Notes under the pieces: model-generated
Told to the model about the DNA's origin: nothing
The model's input: only the letters and a program-made list of their open reading frames with translations
The model's database searches: none
Program-made: the position numbers and the translations under genes
Shown here: in pieces, positions 7,904 through 14,317 of the stretch
How positions within the stretch are numbered: position 1 is the first letter of the stretch
How the letters are laid out: each line of letters opens with the position of its first letter
DNA from: JAKLQJ01 sp964534135
GTDB taxonomy: Bacteria > Elusimicrobiota > Elusimicrobia > Elusimicrobiales > UBA9959
Length of the DNA: 15,447 bases
Assembly (NCBI GenBank): GCA_964534135.1
Contig: CAZHQC010000052.1
Span: forward strand, 1-15,447
Direction: 5' to 3'

Positions 7904-8080
7904 ATGTTTGAGAGATATTGGTTTTGTTTATTTCTTTCGATTATTTCTCAAGCGCCGAAAACAGGCTTCTCTTCCTTATATATAGAGATGTTCCGGCCTG
8001 AAACAATTTTTAATATGAAATTGAAAAAATTAGTGTTGCAAGTTTTAAAACAAAAATGTATATTGTTTAGAGTCAAATGA
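7904..8080 (+). CDS. Possible 58-residue small ORF, doubtful
   Basis: An ATG nine bases after the methyltransferase stop opens a 58-codon frame that fills the whole gap and ends in TGA overlapping the next gene's start (ATGA at 8077-8080). The peptide has a hydrophobic first third (YWFCLFLSIIS) and a basic C-terminal half (MKLKKLVLQVLKQK). It has no Shine-Dalgarno, and the promoter of the next operon lies inside it. It may be a chance frame in AT-rich DNA or a small coupled membrane peptide. If not coding, the 180-bp gap holds only the promoter and weak inverted repeats. Confidence 0.2.
   Translation: MFERYWFCLFLSIISQAPKTGFSSLYIEMFRPETIFNMKLKKLVLQVLKQKCILFRVK
8036..8064 (+). promoter_or_regulatory. 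Sigma70-type promoter of the four-gene membrane operon
   Basis: TTGCAA (8036-8041) and TATATT (8059-8064) are separated by exactly 17 bp. Transcription would start near 8071, giving a leader of about 6 nt before ATG 8077. No Shine-Dalgarno is present. Confidence 0.6.
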
Positions 8081-9336
8081 AAGCAAGAATTCAAAATACC
8101 ATTTTATTTTTCGCCATTATGGCTTTTGCTGCAATAAATATATCCGCGGCTAATACTTCAAAAAAATCTTCATCTTTAAAACCCGTTACAGACCTTGTTG
8201 CTTTGGATATGCCTTATGATGACGGTGGAAAGGTGCTTCTTAAATGGAATGTCCGCCCGTCTGATTCATCTGACAGAACTTATAAAATATATGCTTCAAG
8301 CATAAGCGAGAAAGAGGGCTGGGTTGAAGCGATAAAATTTTCAGCCAATTCACACCTCACTAAAGATATAGAGCTTCCTTTCTGGGCTTGGACCTCTTCA
8401 AGTGACGTGCATGCGGTCCAGCTTAATGTAGTTAAGTACTTTCCAGAAATGAACTATGAAACAAAAATTTATCTTAAGCTTGAAGAAGCTTTAGGTAAGA
8501 AAAAAAGTTCAAGTCCCATCGTTTCAACAAATACCAAAGGAAATTGGTTTAATCTTCCCCGTATTAATAATTTGATTTTCGCAATGGTTATATTAGTGGT
8601 CTTTTTTTGGATGCTCTCTCATGCCAAGAAAAAAGATTTGTTCATTAGAAGAATTGCGGGACTTGATGCCATAGATGAAGCCATAGGCCGTGCAACTGAA
8701 ATGGGAAAGCCCATCTATTATAGCCCTGGCATAGGAACGATGTCCAGTATGTCTACTATTGCTTCCACTTCAATTTTAGGCGAGGTTGCAAAAAAAGTCG
8801 CCAAATACGACAGCGCTATAAAGGTTCCTCATTTTGACCCGATTGTTATGAGTATATGTAAGGAAATCGTTAAGCAGTCTTATCTTGAAGTTGAAAGGCC
8901 TGATTCTTATAGGGAAGATTGTAATTTCTTTGTCAGTCAGGACCAATTTTCCTATGCGGCTTCCGTTGATGGTATGCTTCACAGAGAGCAACCCGCAGCC
9001 TGTTTCTTTATAGGTTATTTTATGGCTGAATCTTTGCTTTTGGCTGAGGTTGGAGCCACCACCGGAGCTATACAGATTGCTGGTACGGATATAGAAAGTC
9101 AGCTTCCCTTCTTCTTTATGGCTTGCGATTATACACTTATCGGTGAAGAATTATATGCCGCCAGCGCTTATTTGTCGCGAGATCCCATGCTTGTCAGTTC
9201 TCTTAAGGTCCAAGATTTTGGAAAGATGTTTGTTATGATTACCACTACTGTTGGTCTTATTTTAACCACGCTTGGCACTCTTTGGCATTATGATGTTTTA
9301 GTTAAAATAGTGAACAGTTTTTTTGAGGTTTATTAA
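8077..9336 (+). CDS. DUF6754-type membrane protein with extracytoplasmic FnIII-like domain
   Basis: The 419-residue product has an N-terminal hydrophobic signal or anchor (residues 8-25, possible cut after ISAA). A beta-rich extracytoplasmic region at about 34-150 reads like a fibronectin-III fold (LKPVTDLVALDMP..GKVLLKWNV). One membrane segment follows at about 165-181, then the positive stretch HAKKKDLFIRR and a conserved-looking cytoplasmic domain (about 193-380), and a final membrane segment (about 384-403). The cytoplasmic part contains DEAIGRATEMGKPIYYSPG, VPHFDPIVMS, GAIQIAGTDIESQLPFF and ACDYTLIGEELYAASAYLSR. I recall these as hallmarks of the uncharacterised DUF6754 family; this is recognition from memory. 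It is first in a four-gene operon, with 3 nt to the next gene. Its size and opposite-facing domains suit a membrane scaffold or transducer, but no activity is known. Confidence 0.8.
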   Translation: MKARIQNTILFFAIMAFAAINISAANTSKKSSSLKPVTDLVALDMPYDDGGKVLLKWNVRPSDSSDRTYKIYASSISEKEGWVEAIKFSANSHLTKDIELPFWAWTSSSDVHAVQLNVVKYFPEMNYETKIYLKLEEALGKKKSSSPIVSTNTKGNWFNLPRINNLIFAMVILVVFFWMLSHAKKKDLFIRRIAGLDAIDEAIGRATEMGKPIYYSPGIGTMSSMSTIASTSILGEVAKKVAKYDSAIKVPHFDPIVMSICKEIVKQSYLEVERPDSYREDCNFFVSQDQFSYAASVDGMLHREQPAACFFIGYFMAESLLLAEVGATTGAIQIAGTDIESQLPFFFMACDYTLIGEELYAASAYLSRDPMLVSSLKVQDFGKMFVMITTTVGLILTTLGTLWHYDVLVKIVNSFFEVY

Positions 9337-9339
9337 TAT

Positions 9340-10011
9340 ATGAAATTTGTAAAACGAACTATTCCCCTTGCCATGGTTTTTATCATAGGCATAACAATGT
9401 TTATGTCCTATTATGTTCCCCATGAAGCTTCTCAAAAACATTATGTTGAGAGAATGAATGAATGGCAAAATATTGTAGCAGCTTTTGCTTTCCTGCTGGG
9501 TCTTATCAGTCTTTTCCTTTCTCACTATGGCAAAATAAAAAAGAAAGTTGACGGTTGGGGTTATAGTATTTTTGTTTTTGTAGGTTTTTTGGCTATTATG
9601 GTTCCCGCTATCATAAGTGGTGGCGACCAGATGATCGGAGCCAATCTTACAACTCTGGGATGGGCCTATAAAGCCATTTTCAATACTTTACAAGCTACCA
9701 TGTTCTCAATTTTGGCTTTCTATATAGTTTCAACCGCTTTTAGATCTTTTAGAATAAAATCACCACAGGCTTTTGTTTTATTTATAGTTGCGGCTTTGCT
9801 TATTTTAGGCAAGGTTCCGGTAGGCAATTTGATTTGGTCATACACGATTGGATGGACAGGGTTAGAGCTTGCAAGTATTGTTGAATGGGTAATGAATGTT
9901 CCTGCCGTAGCAGCTAGAAGAGGCATTTTGATAGGTGTTTCAATTGGAGCTATTGTTATCTCCATGAAAATTATATTCGGCATTGAAAGACAGTATATGG
10001 GAAGAGATTAA
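9340..10011 (+). CDS. Polytopic membrane protein of the DUF6754 operon, function unknown
   Basis: The 223-residue protein is almost entirely hydrophobic, with six or seven membrane segments (about 8-25, 45-62, 76-95, 113-133, 143-160, possibly 165-185, and 196-213). Likely family signatures are WVMNVPAVAARRGILIG and the C-terminal IIFGIERQYMG. GAGG lies about 11 nt before ATG 9340 in the sequence GAGGTTTATTAATAT. Spacing is 3 nt from the upstream gene and 1 nt to the next, so it is translated as part of the operon. No transporter or enzyme motif is recognised. It probably forms a complex with the flanking membrane proteins. Confidence 0.85.
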   Translation: MKFVKRTIPLAMVFIIGITMFMSYYVPHEASQKHYVERMNEWQNIVAAFAFLLGLISLFLSHYGKIKKKVDGWGYSIFVFVGFLAIMVPAIISGGDQMIGANLTTLGWAYKAIFNTLQATMFSILAFYIVSTAFRSFRIKSPQAFVLFIVAALLILGKVPVGNLIWSYTIGWTGLELASIVEWVMNVPAVAARRGILIGVSIGAIVISMKIIFGIERQYMGRD

Positions 10012-10012
10012 T

Positions 10013-10837
10013 ATGTTAAGAAAGTATATAGATAAATTTTTAAAGATGGACAGAAGAATAATTTTCGCTCTTTTGACCTTAATGATGTTTATTCCTTTGA
10101 TAAAGCCTTTAGGCTTGCCAAATAAAACAGTTGGAGTTAGCACTCAGCAGGTTTATGATTTTATTGAAAATCTTAAGCCCGGTAGTTTTATTTTAATTTC
10201 GCTTGATTATGATCCCTCAACCAGACCTGAACTTCATCCCCAGGCAAAAACTCTTATAAGACAGTGCTTCAGGAACGATGTAAGAGTTGCCGTTATGACT
10301 TTTTTGCCTGGAGCTACCGGTTTAATAGAAGAAATATTTGCAACTATCCCTCAGGAATATAATAAGAAAGAGGGCGTAGATTATGTTGTTTTGCCGTATC
10401 AGCCGAATCCAGTAGCCGTTATGACACAGCTCGGAAGTAATATTTATACTATGTATGACAAAGACGCACGAGATAACCCAACTAAGACGATGCCTGTGAT
10501 GAAGGGTATAACAAATTACAGAGATATGGATGCTGTTGTGTGTATTACCGGTACGGCGCTTCTTGATTATTGGGTGCAGTATGCGGGTGATAAATATCAT
10601 GTCCCTATGCTTGGTGGAGTTACGGCAGTCAGTCAGCCCAGCTATGGACCTTACCTTCAAAAAGGCCAGTTGAAAGGTCTTATAGGCGGCATGAAGGGTG
10701 CGGCTGACTATGAAAAGCTTATAGGTAAGTTGGGAAAAGGCACCAAAGGAATTGATGCTTTAAATCTTGCGCATTTGCTTGTCTTGTTTCTGATTATCAC
10801 ATCAAATATATTATTGTTTTTTATGAAAAGGAAATAG
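10013..10837 (+). CDS. Membrane-anchored protein with conserved extracytoplasmic domain
   Basis: The 274-residue protein has one membrane segment at each end (about 15-34 and 252-270) and a soluble domain between them of about 215 residues, predicted outside by the positive-inside rule (KMDRR and MKRK ends). The central domain looks alpha/beta: GSFILISLDYDPSTRPELHPQ at about 57-77, VRVAVMTFLPGA, VDYVVLPYQPN, and MLGGVTAVSQPSYGPYLQKGQ. I recall proteins of this type as a widespread hypothetical family without a function. The frame is also open up to a TTG at 9983, but the ATG at 10013 is preferred because GGAAGAG lies about 7 nt before it and the preceding gene ends at 10011. The stop is TAG, followed in the same frame by AAT and the next gene's ATG. 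Confidence 0.82.
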   Translation: MLRKYIDKFLKMDRRIIFALLTLMMFIPLIKPLGLPNKTVGVSTQQVYDFIENLKPGSFILISLDYDPSTRPELHPQAKTLIRQCFRNDVRVAVMTFLPGATGLIEEIFATIPQEYNKKEGVDYVVLPYQPNPVAVMTQLGSNIYTMYDKDARDNPTKTMPVMKGITNYRDMDAVVCITGTALLDYWVQYAGDKYHVPMLGGVTAVSQPSYGPYLQKGQLKGLIGGMKGAADYEKLIGKLGKGTKGIDALNLAHLLVLFLIITSNILLFFMKRK

Positions 10838-10840
10838 AAT

Positions 10841-11635
10841 ATGGAAGTTTTGTTCGCTTTTGTTGAAAAAATAAATATAGCATCCAGTCTTTGGGTCTCT
10901 TCCCCTGCAGGTATGATGCTTGGTGCTTGGCTAGCCGCTGGACTTACTATTTTTATGTTCAGCTTTTTATACAAGGACAATCCGTTTTTTAAAATAGCCG
11001 AACATTTATATCTTGGTGCCGGAATGGGCTGGTTGTTTCAAGTTAATTTTTTTAGCGTTTGGATACCTAAAGTATGGGAGCCGCTTAGAGCTGGAGAATT
11101 TATAATCATTATTCCCGTTCTTCTTGGACTTTCTCTTCTCGCTCAGTTTATTCCCAAAATATCTTGGGTTTCAAGATACGGTTTTACCTTTGCTATGGGC
11201 TATGGCGCGGGTTTATCCATTCCCGTAGAAATTTCAACTAATTTTTTATCTCAGATATCAGGGACCATTGTGCCTCTTTTTGCCGCCGGTGATGCCGGTT
11301 TTACGGGAGCCACGTTATTTGCCGCCTTTAATTCATTTTTTATCTTTTTCGGTTTGGTTTGTGTGCTCTTTTATTTCTTCTTTTCACTTGAGCATAAAGG
11401 TGTGGTAAAAAAGGCTTCTAATATAGGAATTTACTTCCTTATGCTTTATTTTGGTGCTGTATTCGGCAATACGGTTATGGGAAGATTTTCCCTTCTCTAT
11501 GGTAGATTTGACGATTTATACACCTATTCGGGAGCGAATTATTCTTATGCTTCCATTATTATCTTTTTCGCTTTAGTGACGTTCTTTGTGGGTTCTCATT
11601 TTGTAGATAAGAAGAAAAAGTTAAAAGCCAAATAA
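10841..11635 (+). CDS. Polytopic membrane protein, last gene of the DUF6754 operon
   Basis: The 264-residue product has about seven membrane segments (roughly 24-43, 50-70, 87-104, 110-130, 155-180, 192-214, 238-255) and a lysine-rich C-terminus (DKKKKLKAK) that should be cytoplasmic. Glycine-rich membrane stretches such as LYLGAGMGW, FTFAMGYGAG and FGAVFGNTVMGRFSLLYGR are candidate conserved positions. AAGGA lies about 8 nt before ATG 10841, so it is separately initiated. A terminator follows the gene. I recognise no known transporter family; with its neighbours it probably forms a membrane complex. Confidence 0.85.
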   Translation: MEVLFAFVEKINIASSLWVSSPAGMMLGAWLAAGLTIFMFSFLYKDNPFFKIAEHLYLGAGMGWLFQVNFFSVWIPKVWEPLRAGEFIIIIPVLLGLSLLAQFIPKISWVSRYGFTFAMGYGAGLSIPVEISTNFLSQISGTIVPLFAAGDAGFTGATLFAAFNSFFIFFGLVCVLFYFFFSLEHKGVVKKASNIGIYFLMLYFGAVFGNTVMGRFSLLYGRFDDLYTYSGANYSYASIIIFFALVTFFVGSHFVDKKKKLKAK

Positions 11636-11658
11636 TAATTTAGATTTAAATGAAATTT

Positions 11659-11687
11659 AAAAACCCCGTTACAAGACGGGGTTTTTT
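11659..11687 (+). terminator. Rho-independent terminator of the membrane operon
   Basis: AAAAACCCCGT (11659-11669) pairs with ACGGGGTTTTT (11676-11686) around a six-base loop, ending in six T. It lies 24 nt after the last stop codon of the operon. Confidence 0.9.
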
Positions 11688-11688
11688 A

Positions 11689-11724
11689 TTGGCATTAAGG
11701 TAATAAGGCCTCATATAATATAAT
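11689..11724 (+). promoter_or_regulatory. Possible promoter in the 370-bp intergenic region
   Basis: TTGGCA (11689-11694) is 19 bp upstream of TATAAT (11714-11719), which overlaps a second TATAAT (11719-11724). Either -10 would start transcription near 11726-11731. The spacing is longer than ideal, and the operon terminator lies just upstream. If active, it would transcribe towards the hairpin at 11885-11934. Confidence 0.4.
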
Positions 11725-11737
11725 CGGGAAAGACGAC

Positions 11738-11868
11738 ATGATCAGCGTAACAGCTAACACTGTGGTAGATATACAGATAAGTATTGAGGCATTTTTAGCC
11801 TAATGTTTTTAAACTTGAATAAGGATGGTGTCCTTCATCTAGCCTGTGATAGACTAATTGTTATTTAA
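11738..11868 (+). other. Candidate small RNA or pair of overlapping 21-codon ORFs
   Basis: Between the possible promoter and the hairpin at 11885 are two small frames. One runs from ATG 11738 to TAA 11803 (starting MISVTANT, ending AFLA). The second runs from ATG 11803 to TAA 11868 (starting MFLNLNKDG, ending RLIVI). They overlap as TAATG, the kind of junction seen in coupled genes. GGGAA precedes the first ATG. The same stretch also folds: a stem AGGC/GCCT near 11790, AAGGA/TCCTT near 11830, and a long-range AGACG (11731-11735) with CGTCT (11876-11880). It could therefore be a structured RNA of about 200 nt. Neither reading is firm, and no known RNA family is recognised. Confidence 0.25.
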
Positions 11869-11884
11869 AAAAAACCGTCTAAAT

Positions 11885-11934
11885 AAAAGGAACTTGTTGC
11901 CTGGTTTTAATAAAAAGGTAACAGGTGCCTTTTT
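11885..11934. terminator. Terminator-like hairpin with T-run
   Basis: AAAAGG (11885-11890) pairs with CCTTTT (11928-11933), and GTTGCCT (11896-11902) pairs with AGGTAAC (11916-11922) with one G-U pair. Five T follow the last C. The outer A/T runs make it potentially bidirectional. It is the second of three terminator-like structures in this gap, and would end a transcript starting near 11726. Confidence 0.5.
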
Positions 11935-11945
11935 ATGTTATCATT

Positions 11946-11984
11946 AAAAACCCCGGCCCGCTTATAGCGGGCCGGGGTTTTTTT
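11946..11984. terminator. Very strong bidirectional terminator
   Basis: AAAAACCCCGGCCCGC and GCGGGCCGGGGTTTTT form a perfect stem of at least 16 bp with a short loop and seven T on the plus strand. The leading A-run gives a T-run on the minus strand, so it should terminate the prolyl isomerase gene (stop at 12006) and any rightward transcript. Confidence 0.88.
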
Positions 11985-12005
11985 ACAAATAATAATTATT
12001 GTGTC

Positions 12006-12863
12006 TTATTTTAGAATTTCTATTTTGGCTTTTCTTCTAAGCTCAGCAACAAAAGGTGAGAGGTTTTTCATTACCGTTTGATTGATTAAGTTTTCTTTAA
12101 GTTCAGCCTTAATCTTATTAAAATTGGCAGGCACGGCTTTTTTTCTGCCTTCCACCTTTAATACGGTATAGCCGTCTCCAACTTTAAGAGGTTTTGTGTA
12201 TTCTCCTGTTTTTAATGAAGCGATTATCACAGCGATTTCTTTTGCCAGAACATTTTTTGATACATAGCCCAAGTCTCCGCCGTTTTTCTTAAGATTTTCG
12301 TTTATGGATTTTAAAGAAGATAATTTAGCAAAATCAGCTCCGGCCTCAAGCGCCAAATAGGCATCATTTGCTTCTTTTTCGGAGTTTACAAAAATCTGTC
12401 TTAACTTGATTGACTCCGGTTTATCAAGGCTTTTTTTGTTTTCATTAAAGATTTTTTTCAAGTCTTTATTTGTAAAGGCAATTTTTTTTACTTTTATGAT
12501 GGTTTTTTTTATCATAAGTTCATATTCTATCTTTTGAAGCAATTCAGCTTTTCTATTCTTCATCATCATCTTAAAATCGTTTTCATTGGTATAAGCCAAT
12601 TTAATTTCTTTTAGCCTTTTATCTATTTCTTTTTTTCCGACTTTAATTTTAAGAAGCTTTGCTTCTTGTAAAAGAAGAGTTTCATCTATTATATTGTTTG
12701 TTGTTTTTTCGAAGTGGTTTAGCCACATTCTTTTTGAAACTTCCGCTTTAGTTATTTTCGCTCCGTTTACTATGGCCGCTAGTTGATTATCTTGGGCACA
12801 AGCAAGGTTTGCAAAAGTTGAAAGTATTGTGATTGATAGAAAAGTAAGTAATGTTTTTTTCAT
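12006..12863 (-). CDS. Secreted parvulin-type peptidyl-prolyl isomerase (SurA/PrsA-like)
   Basis: The 285-residue protein has a signal peptide (MKK, hydrophobic core, likely cut ACA/Q after residue 23). The cysteine at 22 is not in a good lipobox, so a soluble periplasmic form is more likely than a lipoprotein. Residues about 25-140 are a helical SurA-N-like chaperone region (IVNGAKITKAEV, IDETLLLQEA). Residues about 149-240 are the rotamase domain, with IKLRQIFV, the marker GGDLGYV (195-201) and the closing GDGYTVLKVEGRK. The family catalyses cis-trans isomerisation of prolyl bonds and helps fold exported or outer-membrane proteins. Start support: GGAG lies 8 nt before the ATG, with a -10 box about 40 nt upstream. 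It is followed by a strong terminator, so it is probably monocistronic or the end of a transcript from the channel gene. Confidence 0.9.
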   Translation of the reverse strand: MKKTLLTFLSITILSTFANLACAQDNQLAAIVNGAKITKAEVSKRMWLNHFEKTTNNIIDETLLLQEAKLLKIKVGKKEIDKRLKEIKLAYTNENDFKMMMKNRKAELLQKIEYELMIKKTIIKVKKIAFTNKDLKKIFNENKKSLDKPESIKLRQIFVNSEKEANDAYLALEAGADFAKLSSLKSINENLKKNGGDLGYVSKNVLAKEIAVIIASLKTGEYTKPLKVGDGYTVLKVEGRKKAVPANFNKIKAELKENLINQTVMKNLSPFVAELRRKAKIEILK

Positions 12864-12900
12864 ATTTTTTTCTCCGTTTTTTTAATATTAACCTTACCTT

Positions 12901-12906
12901 ATTATA
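12901..12906 (-). promoter_or_regulatory. Possible -10 box for the prolyl isomerase gene
   Basis: On the minus strand TATAAT lies about 38 nt before the start codon at 12863, giving a leader of about 30 nt that carries the GGAG ribosome site. The -35 region (around 12924-12930) is weak, so the call rests on the -10 alone. Confidence 0.35.
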
Positions 12907-13001
12907 TAAAAAATAAGAAGTAATAACCATAAAAGAAATAAAAGCATAAGGAATTTTCATAGATTCTGACACTTTTTGTCTCTCGGAATTTACGATTCTC
13001 T

Positions 13002-14066
13002 TTAGCTTTCTTTGTTGAGAAAAAGGGTTTGTGTGGGATAGGCAAATTCTATGCCTTCTTTTTCAAATTGCTCCACAACATTTATAAATACTTCTTCTTT
13101 TTGCTTCATGTGGATATTATAATCCCCGCTTTGCACATAGTATACAAATTCAAAATCAATTGAAGAGTCACCGAATTCCGATAAATTGCCTCTGTCAAAA
13201 ACAATCTCATCGGTTTTCTCTATTATATTCTTAATCATAGCAGGTATTTTTTTAAGTTGCTCAAGCGTTGTTTGATAAATAACACCCACTTTAAACACAA
13301 CTCTTCTTTTTTCCATATGTTTATAATTGCTAATTTTAGCGGAAAGGAGATTGGTATTTGAAATTACAATAAGTTCCCCGCTTAAGCTTCTGATTTTGGT
13401 GGATTTAAGGCCAATATGTTCAATGCATCCGAGTATATCGCTGGTTATTATAAAATCGCCTATTTTAAAAGGTCTATCAAGCAATATAACAAAGAAATTA
13501 AATAAGTCGCCTAAAATATTTTGCGCCGCCAAGGCTATGGCGATACCGCCTATGCCAAGTCCCGTTATTACCGCCGATACGTTTATGCCCATATTACTAA
13601 GGACAAAAGCTACGGCTGCCGACCAAAGAATTATTTGGAGCACTATTTTTAAACTGGTTATAATGGTCAGGCTGGAACTATTATCCATACCTTTTTTGTT
13701 CAGAATTTTATTGAACCAATAAGTCAGTACATGTATGGCCACATCGGTTATGCGATAAGTGATAACTATAAGAACGGTGTAAGTTAAAATTTTATTGAAT
13801 AGTGGATTTGTTTTGAGATTGTGGATTGCTGCATAAAGAGAAATCAATTGATATTCGGGAGCTTTTATTTTAGATAGCAAATTTACAAAAAAATCATCAA
13901 GATCGGTTTTTGTCTTTAAGGCCAGAATTTTCAGCTTATGGAATACAATCCCGCGTAATAAATATAAAGCGGTAAATGTTAAAGCAAAAATTAAAACGGC
14001 ATAAAGATAATCGGTTACGGAATTGCCGAAATATTGCAAATCTAGTATTCTGTTTAGTTTATCCAT
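13002..14066 (-). CDS. MscS-family small-conductance mechanosensitive channel
   Basis: The 354-residue protein has about four or five hydrophobic segments (about 19-41, 72-85, 91-117, 136-157, 160-190). The last is the pore helix, with the Gly/Ala packing pattern GLGIGGIAIALAAQNILGD at about 169-187. After it come the beta-domain signatures RPFKIGDFI (198-206) and VISNTNLLSAKISNY, and a C-terminal alpha/beta vestibule ending in FAYPTQTLFL. MscS channels sit in the inner membrane and open under tension to release solutes on osmotic downshock. The extra N-terminal helices make it a YnaI/YbiO-like or plant-like larger relative rather than the minimal 286-residue E. coli MscS. A promoter lies directly upstream and there is no Shine-Dalgarno. 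It is followed after 138 nt by the prolyl isomerase gene, which has its own ribosome site. Confidence 0.92.
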   Translation of the reverse strand: MDKLNRILDLQYFGNSVTDYLYAVLIFALTFTALYLLRGIVFHKLKILALKTKTDLDDFFVNLLSKIKAPEYQLISLYAAIHNLKTNPLFNKILTYTVLIVITYRITDVAIHVLTYWFNKILNKKGMDNSSSLTIITSLKIVLQIILWSAAVAFVLSNMGINVSAVITGLGIGGIAIALAAQNILGDLFNFFVILLDRPFKIGDFIITSDILGCIEHIGLKSTKIRSLSGELIVISNTNLLSAKISNYKHMEKRRVVFKVGVIYQTTLEQLKKIPAMIKNIIEKTDEIVFDRGNLSEFGDSSIDFEFVYYVQSGDYNIHMKQKEEVFINVVEQFEKEGIEFAYPTQTLFLNKES

Positions 14067-14078
14067 GCTGTTAAGATA

Positions 14079-14108
14079 ATTTTAACTTTGTTTTACATAG
14101 TTACGCAA
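14079..14108 (-). promoter_or_regulatory. Probable promoter of the mscS-type gene
   Basis: On the minus strand TTGCGT (14108-14103) is 18 bp from TAAAAT (14084-14079). The -10 ends 12 nt before the ATG at 14066, so the leader would be about 6 nt. The -35 overlaps the end of the repeat element described at 14105-14248. Confidence 0.45.
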
Positions 14109-14248
14109 GCCCCGTTAGAGATATAACGGCCTATGATTTATAGGTATATGCCGAAAAGATTGAGATATGAAGATGTATATATGCCGGCAATATAAAATAG
14201 GGCCCGCAGAAGCGGACTATCTTTAACGGGGCAAGCCCCATTAGAGTG
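14105..14248. repeat. Palindromic repeat element with inverted and direct terminal repeats
   Basis: GCCCCGTTAGAGAT (14109-14122) recurs inverted as ATCTTTAACGGGGC (14219-14232) with one mismatch. GCAAGCCCCGTTAGAG (14105-14120) recurs directly as GCAAGCCCCATTAGAG (14231-14246), also with one mismatch. The right end is itself palindromic (GGGGCAAGCCCC). The interior holds hairpins CTATGATTTATAG (14131-14143) and CCGCAGAAGCGG (14204-14215). No coding frame of note is present. This is the architecture of a MITE- or REP-like intergenic element; only one copy is in the window. The 251-bp gap between hydF and the mscS-type gene holds nothing else apart from the promoter. Confidence 0.55.
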
Positions 14249-14317
14249 GAATTGGCTTACATACAAAGGTTTACTATGGACACGCCACAGTGCTCAAGAC
14301 ATAATGGACAATACTCT

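Noticed and set aside
7962..8000. CAGGC/GCCTG inverted repeat followed by a short T-run, a possible terminator of the glycosylation block
   Set aside because: The stem is only 5 bp with a large loop, and several alternative pairings (GCCG/CGGC) compete. Not strong enough to annotate.
9983..10012. TTG start extending the third membrane-operon gene by ten residues
   Set aside because: It would overlap the previous gene by 29 nt, while the ATG at 10013 has a ribosome site and natural spacing.
11700..11940. Known structured RNAs (SRP RNA, tmRNA, RNase P, 6S) in the intergenic region
   Set aside because: None of the conserved cores of these RNAs was found. AAGGA/TCCTT alone is too little for an SRP RNA.
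12787..12972. 61-codon minus-strand frame with a hydrophobic start upstream of the prolyl isomerase
   Set aside because: It overlaps the isomerase signal peptide in another frame and spans that gene's -10 box and ribosome site. It needs a GTG start without a Shine-Dalgarno.
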